A stretch of 6,179 nt of DNA from Bacteroidales bacterium. Lineage in GTDB: Bacteria; Bacteroidota; Bacteroidia; Bacteroidales; Bacteroidaceae. This document shows positions 1 to 5,599 of this stretch, piece after piece. Position 1 is the first letter of the stretch; each line of letters opens with the position of its first letter. The notes below the pieces were generated by a model, which was given only the letters and a program-made list of their open reading frames with translations, made no database searches and was not told the origin of the DNA. The translations under genes and the position numbers were made by a program. The stretch is from contig SFPF01000101.1 in the NCBI GenBank assembly GCA_004552155.1, positions 1 through 6,179 on the forward strand, given 5' to 3'.

Positions 1-621
1 CTGCTTCTGCTGTTCGAGGCGTGCCTGTTGATCTTTGCCTTCTTGCAGCAGTGCGTCTTTCTCTTGCTTCGTGGCCAGCAGTTCGGCACGCTTGGCTTTT
101 ATGGTGTCTTCTTTTTGGCGGATAATATCGCCCTGTGCGCGCTGATATTTTGAATATTCCGTGATGTAGCGCATACGGCGCGACATTTGCCGGAAACTAT
201 TGGCCGAGAGAATGAACTTCCATTTGCTTTGTCCGAGGCGGTTGCGGTTGAGCTGCGTCACGGCGCGGCGGTATTTCTGCTTGCAGTCGGCAAGGTCTTT
301 TTCCAAGACTTTGAGTTGCTTTTGCAGCGAGGTGATGTCGCCCTGCAAGGCCGACACCTCGTTGTGCACGCTCTGCACGTAGTTTTGCTGCTTCGTGATT
401 TGGCTGCTGATGACCATAAGGTTGTTGAGTTGCGAGGCAACATCCTTCTTGGTCGTCTTGAGCAGCTTTTCCGATTCGCTGATTTGCCTTTCCAGCGTGG
501 TGCGCTCCGATTGCAGCTTCTTAATCTTCTTGTTGGTCTGCGCCGTGAGTGCGAGCGATGCGCAGAGCATCGCCAGCAGCAGGGTGAGGAAACGGGCGGG
601 TATGTTTTGGAACATAGTCAT
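1..621 (-). CDS. EnvC-like murein hydrolase activator / M23 family protein, N-terminal part
   Basis: The frame is open for 207 codons from an ATG at 621 and runs off the window edge, so only the N-terminal part is visible. Residues 1-27 form a signal peptide: a hydrophobic core (FLTLLLAMLCASLAL) and a likely cut at LTA/Q. Residues 30-125 are a charged, heptad-rich coiled coil. It is followed by a family-typical segment, KWKFILSANSF (134-144) then RRMRYITEYSKYQRAQG (148-164), and a second coiled coil to residue 207. This layout is that of Bacteroidetes EnvC-like proteins, in which coiled coils hold or control a C-terminal LytM/M23 domain that cleaves, or activates cleavage of, peptidoglycan at division. 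That domain lies outside the window, so catalytic competence cannot be judged. The ATG sits 3 nt after the DUF4292 stop, which suggests translational coupling. A second in-frame ATG at 615 is an equally possible start. The family call is firm; the exact role is inferred. Confidence 0.88.
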   Translation of the reverse strand, partial: MTMFQNIPARFLTLLLAMLCASLALTAQTNKKIKKLQSERTTLERQISESEKLLKTTKKDVASQLNNLMVISSQITKQQNYVQSVHNEVSALQGDITSLQKQLKVLEKDLADCKQKYRRAVTQLNRNRLGQSKWKFILSANSFRQMSRRMRYITEYSKYQRAQGDIIRQKEDTIKAKRAELLATKQEKDALLQEGKDQQARLEQQKQ

Positions 622-624
622 AAC

Positions 625-1476
625 TTAGGGTATCAATTTGAGGAGCGATTCGGCCTTTTTCCTTTTATATTTCCCCGAAAGCTGCGTGTGCGAGGGCCAT
701 TTGGCATCTTCCGTGATTTTGGAAAGTTCCATGTTGATGGTGAAACTTTCCTTGCCGTTTTGGGCGGCAAGGTTCATTTTGGAGGGGAAAAACCCGCCGG
801 CAAAGGGCACGCGCTCCTCGTAGCCGAAGGCGATGGCGGCGTTCTGTCCTGCGGCATTGAGCAATCTTGCGCTTTCGGGCAATGCCTTTGATGCGTTGGC
901 GAGCGTCTCGACGGAGAGCGTGCTGCCGAGGTTCATGAAGAGTTTGATTGCCTTGCCGCTCTCCGAGGCAATGACGCGCTCGGCGCAGGCGCGGGCATCG
1001 AGGCCCTGCGGCATGTAAAACTCGCCCCAGAAGAGGCTTTCTATCAAATGGAAATCGATGTCGAGTTTGCCCAAAAGCGGGTTGTTGCGCAGTTCTGTGC
1101 GCACGTAGTACTTTTCGAGGCGGTTGATAATCGTCACAGAGTCGGGGTCGATTTCGAGCCTGATGACCTCGATGCCGAATTTCGAGAATGCGATTTGCAC
1201 CGCCTCGCCGCGCTTCATTTTCAGCGAGCCGTTGGCAGAAATGGAGTTGCCGCCGCCCGCGAGATTGGCCTTCAGCTTAGCCGTCACGGCTTTTGCAGAT
1301 ACCTTTTGCTCGTTCATTTTGCCGATAAAGGCGGCGTTGGCAGCCACGATGCGGCTGCTTTCTGCGGCGGCGGGCGATGTGCCGCCTGTTTCTGTGATGG
1401 TTTTGGAGGATTTGCAGCCAGCCAGCACGAGGCAGGCCAGCAGCGCAAAGCATAGATTTTTAAGGGGAAGTTGCAT
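625..1476 (-). CDS. DUF4292 family lipoprotein, LolB-like
   Basis: A 283-residue protein. The frame stays open upstream to 1710, but that extension only overlaps the end of the TPR gene in another frame. The ATG at 1476 is chosen because it places a lipobox right at the N-terminus: MQLPLKN, a hydrophobic stretch, then LVLAGC with the lipidated Cys at residue 21. The mature protein should therefore be a lipoprotein, most likely in the outer membrane. After a low-complexity linker rich in Ser/Ala/Thr comes a beta-rich domain (about residues 58-260) with segments such as GSLKMKRGEAVQIAFSKFGI and DPDSVTIINRLEKYYVR. This matches the Bacteroidetes DUF4292 family. The order of a basic residue in a first strand, a hydrophobic strand ending in FGI, then a strand before a conserved K-Y-Y resembles LolA/LolB-type lipoprotein-binding barrels. 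A role in lipoprotein or lipid handling is inference. It lies between a TPR lipoprotein and a murein hydrolase factor, as in other Bacteroidales. Confidence 0.87.
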   Translation of the reverse strand: MQLPLKNLCFALLACLVLAGCKSSKTITETGGTSPAAAESSRIVAANAAFIGKMNEQKVSAKAVTAKLKANLAGGGNSISANGSLKMKRGEAVQIAFSKFGIEVIRLEIDPDSVTIINRLEKYYVRTELRNNPLLGKLDIDFHLIESLFWGEFYMPQGLDARACAERVIASESGKAIKLFMNLGSTLSVETLANASKALPESARLLNAAGQNAAIAFGYEERVPFAGGFFPSKMNLAAQNGKESFTINMELSKITEDAKWPSHTQLSGKYKRKKAESLLKLIP

Positions 1477-1535
1477 GGGGAGAGATTTATTGAGAGGGGC
1501 CTGATAGCCCGGGCTTTCCGGAATTCCTAGAACAT
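1477..1535 (-). other. Spacer between TPR gene and DUF4292 gene, with packed palindromes
   Basis: This 59-nt spacer holds three short perfect palindromes in a row: AGCCCGGGCT at 1506-1515, TTCCGGAA at 1516-1523, and GGAATTCC at 1520-1527, which overlaps the second. In the minus-strand transcript GGGCT/GGCCC can also form a 5-bp stem (one G-U pair) with an ATCA loop, but no T-run follows, so it does not look like an intrinsic terminator. The last 15 nt before the ATG are mixed A/T and pyrimidine-rich with no Shine-Dalgarno box. No Bacteroidetes-type promoter (TTTG / TAnnTTTG) was seen. The two genes are probably co-transcribed. Confidence 0.35.
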
Positions 1536-1918
1536 TTATGGTCTTCTGCGGCGCACCTTCTGGTTGATGCGGCGGCGTTCGGCAGGCGTTTTGGCGTGGC
1601 GCGAGGCCCTGCGCCAGTGGCGGCGGTGCGGCGGCCGGCGCGGTAGTTGATATCGCCGGCGTGCTCGTAGAGCGTAGCGTCGCCCGTGCCGGTGCTGTCG
1701 GCGCAGGCAATGCAACGCTCTATTATTTCATAGGCCTGCTCGTAGCGTTTCTGCTGATACAGTATCCAAGCGTACGTATCGAGATACGTGGCATTGTTTG
1801 GCTCATGGTCTACCGTGCGCTTACTCATGGCTTCGGCATCGTCGAGGCGGAGATTGGCAAGCGAGAGGAAATAGGCGTAATTGTTGAGGCAGAGCAGATT
1901 TGCACTGTTATTCCACGT
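1536..1918 (-). pseudogene. Displaced 3' part of the TPR lipoprotein gene (two frame changes)
   Basis: Reading on from the main TPR frame, codons beginning at 1918 give TWNNSANLLCLNNYAYFLS, then LANLRLDDAEAMSKRTVDHE, PNNATYLDTYAWILYQQKRY, EQAYEIIERC, and LYEHAGDINYRAG. This is the strongly conserved C-terminal TPR block of the Bacteroidetes family (NNYAY, YLDTYAWIL and YEHAGD are its hallmarks). Near 1620-1638 the homology moves to a third frame: HWRRASRHAKTPAERRRINQ, then KVRRRRP and stop TAA at 1538-1536. The two shifts are +1 and -1, so the last segment is back in the starting frame, but the middle block is clearly real coding sequence in its own frame. By recalled family spacing, about 35 residues are missing at the first lesion and about 7 nt at the second. 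Either the gene is broken or the sequence is wrong. The next gene starts 59 nt further on. Confidence 0.82.
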
Positions 1919-3215
1919 ATGGCTCGCCGCGCCTCAGCGCCGCAATGGCTTCCTTGTTCTTGTTAAGGCCGTACTCTGTTACGGCTTCAAAATAATAGAA
2001 AGCAGGTTCGGCGGGGTCGTAAATCTGCCCGTCGCGGCACACTTTAAGGGCCGTTTCCTCATAATTCTCGCTCCCCGCCATACCTAAGAGTAGGAAGCGA
2101 GCCGGCGAGTAGTCGGGTTCTATTTCCAAGATGCGCCAAGCCAATTCTGCCTGCTTCTGTTCTGCCATGCCTGTGGTTACCATATAACTGAGGTAGAGCA
2201 TAGCCACGTCGCGATTGTCTTGCGGCATCTGCATCACGCGGTCGAAGAGTTGCACCACGACGGTTGTGTCGCCGCCGTTTTGCAGGTTGTCCTGCGCAAA
2301 GCCGCGCAAGGCTTCCACGCGCGTGTCGGTCTGCGTGCCTGGGCTGAACACTACGCGTTGCAGCAAGTCCATATACAGTGAGTCGGCTTCGGCGGCCTTG
2401 TAATAGGCGAGCAGCGAGAGTTGCGCGTAGCTGTTGTCGGGTTCGGCGGCAAGCACGTCGCGGTAAGTGTTGAGTGCCATTTCGTGATGCCCACTCTGCT
2501 CATAGAGGTCGCCGAGCAGCACGCGGTAGCGCAGGTCGAGCGGGAAGGCGGCGCAGAGGTCTTCGATAGACTTGTATGCCAGTTCAGTGTTGTCGGTTTC
2601 GCTGTAAAGCCGGAACTTTTCAAGACTTATTTCTTCGCTCGGCCCCTCCAGCCGTTCTATATGGTTGAGGGCGCGGATAGCGGCGGGGTAGTCCTTGCGC
2701 ATTTCGTAGAGTTGCACCAGCCGGGAGTAGTTCTCAGGCGTAGGCCGCTCTGCCGCCACTTGCTCGAAGAGCGGCAACGCTTCTGCCACGCGCCCGGTGC
2801 TTACGAGGTGCCGCCCGTAGATTTGCTTGTAATAGCGGTTGTGCGGCGCGAGTTTCACGGCGCGTGCCAGCAGCGAGTCGCCCTCGCGGCGCAGGAGCGA
2901 GTCGGAATATGCCATGCGCTCCGTTTGCAGCCGCCCCAGTTCAAAAAGGGCTTCCGAGGCATTGGGGTCTATGCGCAATGCCTCGCGCAGCAGCCGGAAC
3001 ATAGCGTCGTAATGCTCCAGTTGTTTTTGCCGCGCGGCTTCGGCGAAGAGTTCGTCGTAGCGCACCTGCTGCTCGTAGGGCAGCGCGGGCTTGGCAGGTG
3101 CCACGCCCCGCAAACGCTCGTAGAAAGGCGGTTCGTCTTTCTGCGTGCGGCACGACACGAGCAGGCACAGCAGCAATGCCAGCGGCAGTAAATATTTGAA
3201 ACAGATTTTTGGCAT
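1908..3215 (-). CDS. TPR-repeat lipoprotein, main reading frame (prematurely ended by frameshift)
   Basis: The 435-codon frame starts at ATG 3215, preceded by A/T-rich sequence as usual for Bacteroidetes. A lipoprotein signal is clear: MPKICFKYLLPLALLLCLLVSC, broken here as MPKICFKYLLP then LALLLCLLVSC, with the lipobox Cys at residue 22. Tetratricopeptide repeats follow, with visible units around 69-100 (LLREALRIDPNASEALFELG), 120-155 (VKLAPHNRYYKQIYGRHLV), 158-190, 228-265 (GDLYEQSGHHEMALNTYRDV) and 395-430 (EAVTEYGLNKNKEAIAALRRG). TPRs stack into a superhelix that binds protein partners; in this gene neighbourhood that suggests an envelope scaffold or assembly factor. The frame stops at 1908, but conserved TPR sequence continues at once in another frame, so the natural protein is longer: the gene should end at 1536. 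As written, translation gives a protein lacking the last roughly 130 or more residues. The partner is unknown. Confidence 0.85.
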   Translation of the reverse strand: MPKICFKYLLPLALLLCLLVSCRTQKDEPPFYERLRGVAPAKPALPYEQQVRYDELFAEAARQKQLEHYDAMFRLLREALRIDPNASEALFELGRLQTERMAYSDSLLRREGDSLLARAVKLAPHNRYYKQIYGRHLVSTGRVAEALPLFEQVAAERPTPENYSRLVQLYEMRKDYPAAIRALNHIERLEGPSEEISLEKFRLYSETDNTELAYKSIEDLCAAFPLDLRYRVLLGDLYEQSGHHEMALNTYRDVLAAEPDNSYAQLSLLAYYKAAEADSLYMDLLQRVVFSPGTQTDTRVEALRGFAQDNLQNGGDTTVVVQLFDRVMQMPQDNRDVAMLYLSYMVTTGMAEQKQAELAWRILEIEPDYSPARFLLLGMAGSENYEETALKVCRDGQIYDPAEPAFYYFEAVTEYGLNKNKEAIAALRRGEPYVE

Positions 3216-3226
3216 AATATTTATTG

Positions 3227-3338
3227 AAGTAGACGAGTGAACAAGTAGACGAGTAGACGAGACAAGTTACTGGATAGATAATGGATAAACAAGGCTGTCC
3301 TGTCTCGTTTACTTGTTCCCTCGTCTACTTGTTTACTA
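3227..3338. repeat. Inverted repeat built of tandem octamers (RAGTRRAC), dut/TPR spacer
   Basis: The 130-nt spacer between the dut stop and the TPR start holds an unusual repeat. On the plus strand the left arm (3227-3264) reads as four tandem octamers, AAGTAGAC, GAGTGAAC, AAGTAGAC, GAGTAGAC, then GAGACA. The right arm (3301-3338), read on the minus strand, has TAGTAAAC, AAGTAGAC, GAGGGAAC, AAGTAAAC, then GAGACA. Both arms thus have four 8-nt units and the same ending, separated by 36 nt without such units. Unit for unit, 27 of 38 positions agree, and most differences are A/G exchanges. With a shift by one unit, a perfect 13-nt match appears (ACAAGTAGACGAG at 3241-3253 against 3320-3332). The dut/TPR transcript could form a long imperfect stem here. 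There is no T-run, so a terminator is not obvious; an mRNA-processing signal, a protein-binding array or a dispersed chromosomal repeat are all possible. Confidence 0.8.
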
Positions 3339-3345
3339 AAAACTC

Positions 3346-3780
3346 TTACACTCCCGAGTGCCCGAAGCCACCTGCGCCGCGCTCTGTTTCGGAGAGTTCC
3401 GTGGCGGGTTGCCAGGCAATGGTCTCGTGGCGGGCGATGACCATTTGCGCGATGCGGTCGCCGTCGTTAATGGTAAAGGGCTCGGTAGAGAGGTTCACGA
3501 GGATTACTTTAATCTCGCCGCGATAGTCGGCATCGATGGTGCCGGGTGCGTTGAGCACGCCGATGCCGTGCTTGATGGCCAGTCCCGAGCGCGGGCGCAC
3601 TTGTGCCTCATAGCCTTTGGGCAGTGCCATAAACAGTCCCGTGGGTATCAGGGCCCTTTGCAGCGGCTCGAGCGTTACGGGCGCATCGATGTTGGCGCGT
3701 AAGTCCATGCCTGCGCTCTGCTCAGTGGCGTATTCGGGCAGCGCGTGGCGCGATTTATTGACGATGGGGATTTGTATCAT
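3346..3780 (-). CDS. dut: Deoxyuridine 5'-triphosphate nucleotidohydrolase (dUTPase)
   Basis: A 144-residue protein, full length for the trimeric dUTPase family. It hydrolyses dUTP to dUMP and pyrophosphate in the cytoplasm, keeping uracil out of DNA and supplying dUMP for dTMP synthesis. All five family motifs are visible in order: I, SAGMDLRA (22-29); II, RPRSGLA (62-68); III, GVLNAPGTIDADYRGEIKV (74-92), with the uracil-binding hairpin, catalytic Asp (D82 or D84 region) and stacking Tyr86; IV, GDRIAQMV (107-114); V, the P-loop-like RGAGGFGHSG (134-143), which closes over the active site. The start at 3780 gives the usual short N-terminus, MIQIPIVNKS. It lies 40 nt after the dusB stop and is followed by the octamer inverted repeat and the TPR gene. 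No lesion is seen; the identification is secure. Confidence 0.97.
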   Translation of the reverse strand: MIQIPIVNKSRHALPEYATEQSAGMDLRANIDAPVTLEPLQRALIPTGLFMALPKGYEAQVRPRSGLAIKHGIGVLNAPGTIDADYRGEIKVILVNLSTEPFTINDGDRIAQMVIARHETIAWQPATELSETERGAGGFGHSGV

Positions 3781-3820
3781 ATTCAGAGATTTTATTTAGA
3801 GGCAGTGATTGATTATGGTT

Positions 3821-4816
3821 TCAAGCATCAGCCAGCGGGCAGTTGTCGAGGATATCGTTCAGTTCCTTCACCGTTTCTGCCCGGAGCATGGCGATGCGCG
3901 TAGCGCGGAAGTTCGGGATGCCTTTGAAGAGCGGCGAGGCGGCGAGGTGGCGGCGCACGTGGAGAATGCCGCGATATTCGTCGATGCGTGCCACGCTTTC
4001 CTCGATTTGCTGTTTCAGGATGGCGAGCTTCTCTTGCGGTGTGAACAGGCTGTTAGCCTTTTCGGGCGTTTCGGGGTGGTCGAGGGCGTAGCGTATCTCG
4101 CTGAATATCCATGGTCGGCCGAAGGTGGCGCGTCCCACCATCACGGCATCTACGCCGAAGGTATCGAAAGCGCGGAGCGCATCGGTGCCCGAGGCGATGT
4201 CGCCGTTGCCGATAATGGGAATGTGCATGCGCGGGTTGCGTTTCACCTCGCCGATGAGCGTCCAGTCGGCTTCGCCCGTGTACATCTGCGCCCTTGTGCG
4301 TCCGTGGATGGTGAGGGCGGCGATGCCGCAGTCTTGCAGTTGCTCCGCAAGTCTGACGATGGGCTTGTCGCTGCTGTCCCAGCCGAGGCGCGTCTTGGCC
4401 GTTACGGGAATATCCACGGCCTCTACCACGGCGCGTGCGATGTCGAGCATGAGCGGAATGTTTTGCAGCAATCCCGCCCCCGAGCCTTTGCCTGCCACGC
4501 GCTTTACGGGGCAGCCGAAGTTGATGTCGAGCACGTCGGGCGCGGCTTTTTCCACCACGATTTGCGCCGCGTCGCGCATGGCAATGGGGTCTTTGCCGTA
4601 TATCTGTATGGCCACGGGGCGCTCGGCGGCGCACACCGTGAGTTTTTCGAGGCTTTTGTTCACGTAGCGCACGAGGGCGTCGGCTGCCACGAACTCCGAA
4701 TAGACCATCGATGCGCCGAGGCGGCGGCACAGCAAGCGGAAGCCGATGTCGGTAACGTCCTCCATCGGGGCAAGCAGCACGGGACGCTGCCCGAGGTCGA
4801 TAGTGCCAATTTTCAT
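3821..4816 (-). CDS. dusB: tRNA dihydrouridine synthase, DusB type
   Basis: A 331-residue FMN-dependent enzyme that reduces uridine to dihydrouridine in tRNA D-loops using NAD(P)H. The N-terminal TIM barrel has the family marks: LAPMEDVTD (15-23) at the FMN site, QIYG (71-74), DINFGCPVKRV (97-107) with the catalytic general acid Cys102, FMN-contacting Lys141 (VTAKTRLGW), IHGRTRAQMYTG (170-181) with His171, and phosphate-binding GNGD (203-206) and GRA (228-230). The C-terminal helical tRNA-binding domain follows, with ILHVRRHLAASPLFKGIPNF near residues 285-304. Length and motifs are normal and no key residue is missing. The start at 4816 gives MKIGTIDLGQ, directly before the barrel, and lies only 6 nt after the stop of the upstream membrane protein gene, so the two are probably co-transcribed. 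Assignment to DusB rather than DusA/DusC rests on the GCPVKRV motif and overall resemblance; the exact tRNA position modified is not shown by the sequence. Confidence 0.94.
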   Translation of the reverse strand: MKIGTIDLGQRPVLLAPMEDVTDIGFRLLCRRLGASMVYSEFVAADALVRYVNKSLEKLTVCAAERPVAIQIYGKDPIAMRDAAQIVVEKAAPDVLDINFGCPVKRVAGKGSGAGLLQNIPLMLDIARAVVEAVDIPVTAKTRLGWDSSDKPIVRLAEQLQDCGIAALTIHGRTRAQMYTGEADWTLIGEVKRNPRMHIPIIGNGDIASGTDALRAFDTFGVDAVMVGRATFGRPWIFSEIRYALDHPETPEKANSLFTPQEKLAILKQQIEESVARIDEYRGILHVRRHLAASPLFKGIPNFRATRIAMLRAETVKELNDILDNCPLADA

Positions 4817-4822
4817 GTTTGT

Positions 4823-5491
4823 TTATTCAAAATACAACAAGATTACAGCGAGCGTGTTGTTGGCGATGTGTACGGGTAAGCAGAGCCGCAGGTCGCCTGT
4901 GCGGCGGTAGAGCCACGCGAGGTACATGCCCATCACGAACGCCACGCCGCCCTGCATCACGTTGCCGTGAGCAAGGGCGAAGAAAAATGCGCTTGCTACG
5001 GCCGCCCCGCTGTAAGAGCGGCCCGACTTTACGACGTTGCTGATAAAGCCCTCGCGAAACACGAGTTCCTCGGCGAGCGGACCGATGAGGCAAAGGCCGA
5101 TGAGGCAGAGCGGATAGGGCAGCATTTGGCGGAACATCTCTGTCGTGCCGCCGTCGTCTGCACCGATATATTCCAAGAACCACGAACCGGCGAGCGAGAG
5201 CAGCAGGCCCGCCATGACGGCAGCCGCCAATTCCACGCCGAAGCCGTACTTCATGTTGCCCTTGCACTCCTTTGCAGCGCCCAGCCACGCTTTCGGCTTG
5301 CGCACCAGCCGCGTGAGGGGCAGCACTGCCACGAGCACAAGGTTGAGGCATAACAGCGCCGTGCCGTAAAGGGGCGCATCAATCTCGCCGGGTATCGTTC
5401 CCAGCGTGAGATATTGATATAACATTACGGCGCAGGCTGCCAGTATTTGTGCTACAAAATAGATTGCCAATACGAGGCCGGAGTTGAGCAT
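4823..5491 (-). CDS. CPBP family intramembrane metalloprotease-like protein
   Basis: A 222-residue integral membrane protein of the CPBP (CAAX protease and bacteriocin-processing, Rce1/Abi) family. The three conserved family motifs are present: EELVFR at 141-146 (Glu141, Glu142, Arg146), FALAH at 171-175 (His175), and HIANN at 208-212 (His208, Asn212). In Rce1-type enzymes these Glu and His residues line the active site within the membrane. Hydrophobic segments near 4-27, 41-60, 85-105, 124-140, 162-177, 182-197 and 205-220 suggest six to seven membrane spans. Since all motif residues are kept, peptidase activity is likely, but the substrate is unknown. Bacterial members range from bacteriocin maturation or immunity to housekeeping roles, and no bacteriocin-like gene is nearby. 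It begins 108 nt after ribF and ends 6 nt before dusB, and its close link to dusB argues for a constitutive role. Confidence 0.9.
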   Translation of the reverse strand: MLNSGLVLAIYFVAQILAACAVMLYQYLTLGTIPGEIDAPLYGTALLCLNLVLVAVLPLTRLVRKPKAWLGAAKECKGNMKYGFGVELAAAVMAGLLLSLAGSWFLEYIGADDGGTTEMFRQMLPYPLCLIGLCLIGPLAEELVFREGFISNVVKSGRSYSGAAVASAFFFALAHGNVMQGGVAFVMGMYLAWLYRRTGDLRLCLPVHIANNTLAVILLYFE

Positions 5492-5599
5492 AGTGATAGG
5501 GGCTTTCTTGTTTGATGCGTTGTTTTAATAAATCAACTTAGTTGGATTTGCGATAACGATCTCACGAGTAGGTTTAATCAATGCGTTTGTCTACTACAT
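5492..5599 (-). other. ribF/CPBP spacer with a weak hairpin
   Basis: This 108-nt spacer is clearly more A/T-rich than the genes around it. An imperfect dyad covers 5530-5549: AAAT-CAACT / AGTTG-G-ATTT, with one bulged base. In the minus-strand transcript it would form an A/U-rich stem with a UAA loop about 50 nt after the ribF stop, followed by AUUAAAA. That is a poor intrinsic terminator and could equally be an operator. No TTTG / TAnnTTTG promoter was found on the minus strand. Near 5567-5571 and 5589-5596 are AGTAG and GTCTACTA, single units resembling the octamers of the dut/TPR spacer. Confidence 0.3.

Noticed and set aside
187..891. Plus-strand 234-codon frame antisense to the EnvC-like and DUF4292 genes
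   Set aside because: It spans two convincing minus-strand genes and their junction, shows no recognisable domain, and is explained by GC-rich codon positions on the opposite strand.
1477..1710. 78-codon N-terminal extension of the DUF4292 frame
   Set aside because: It is Pro/Ala/Thr-rich out-of-frame reading of the TPR gene's 3' end, and the ATG at 1476 starts directly with a lipoprotein signal peptide.
1905..1935. Programmed +1 frameshift joining the two TPR frames
   Set aside because: No slippery codon or stimulatory structure is evident at the join, and the protein would still lack the usual residues there, so a deletion explains it better.
2421..3191. Plus-strand 256-codon frame antisense to the TPR gene
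   Set aside because: No family resemblance; the opposite strand carries clear lipoprotein signal and TPR repeats throughout.
3299..3345. Intrinsic terminator after dut
   Set aside because: The stem arms are A/T-rich octamer arrays 36 nt apart and no T-run follows on the minus strand; it does not fit the usual terminator form.
4827..5351. Arg/His/Ala-rich 174-codon minus-strand frame within the CPBP gene
   Set aside because: Shifted reading of the CPBP gene; composition is typical of an off-frame GC-rich translation, while the true frame has all three family motifs.
4823..5491. CPBP protein as part of a bacteriocin immunity or maturation system
   Set aside because: No small Gly-Gly leader peptide, transporter or regulator is nearby; its neighbours are housekeeping genes 6 nt away.
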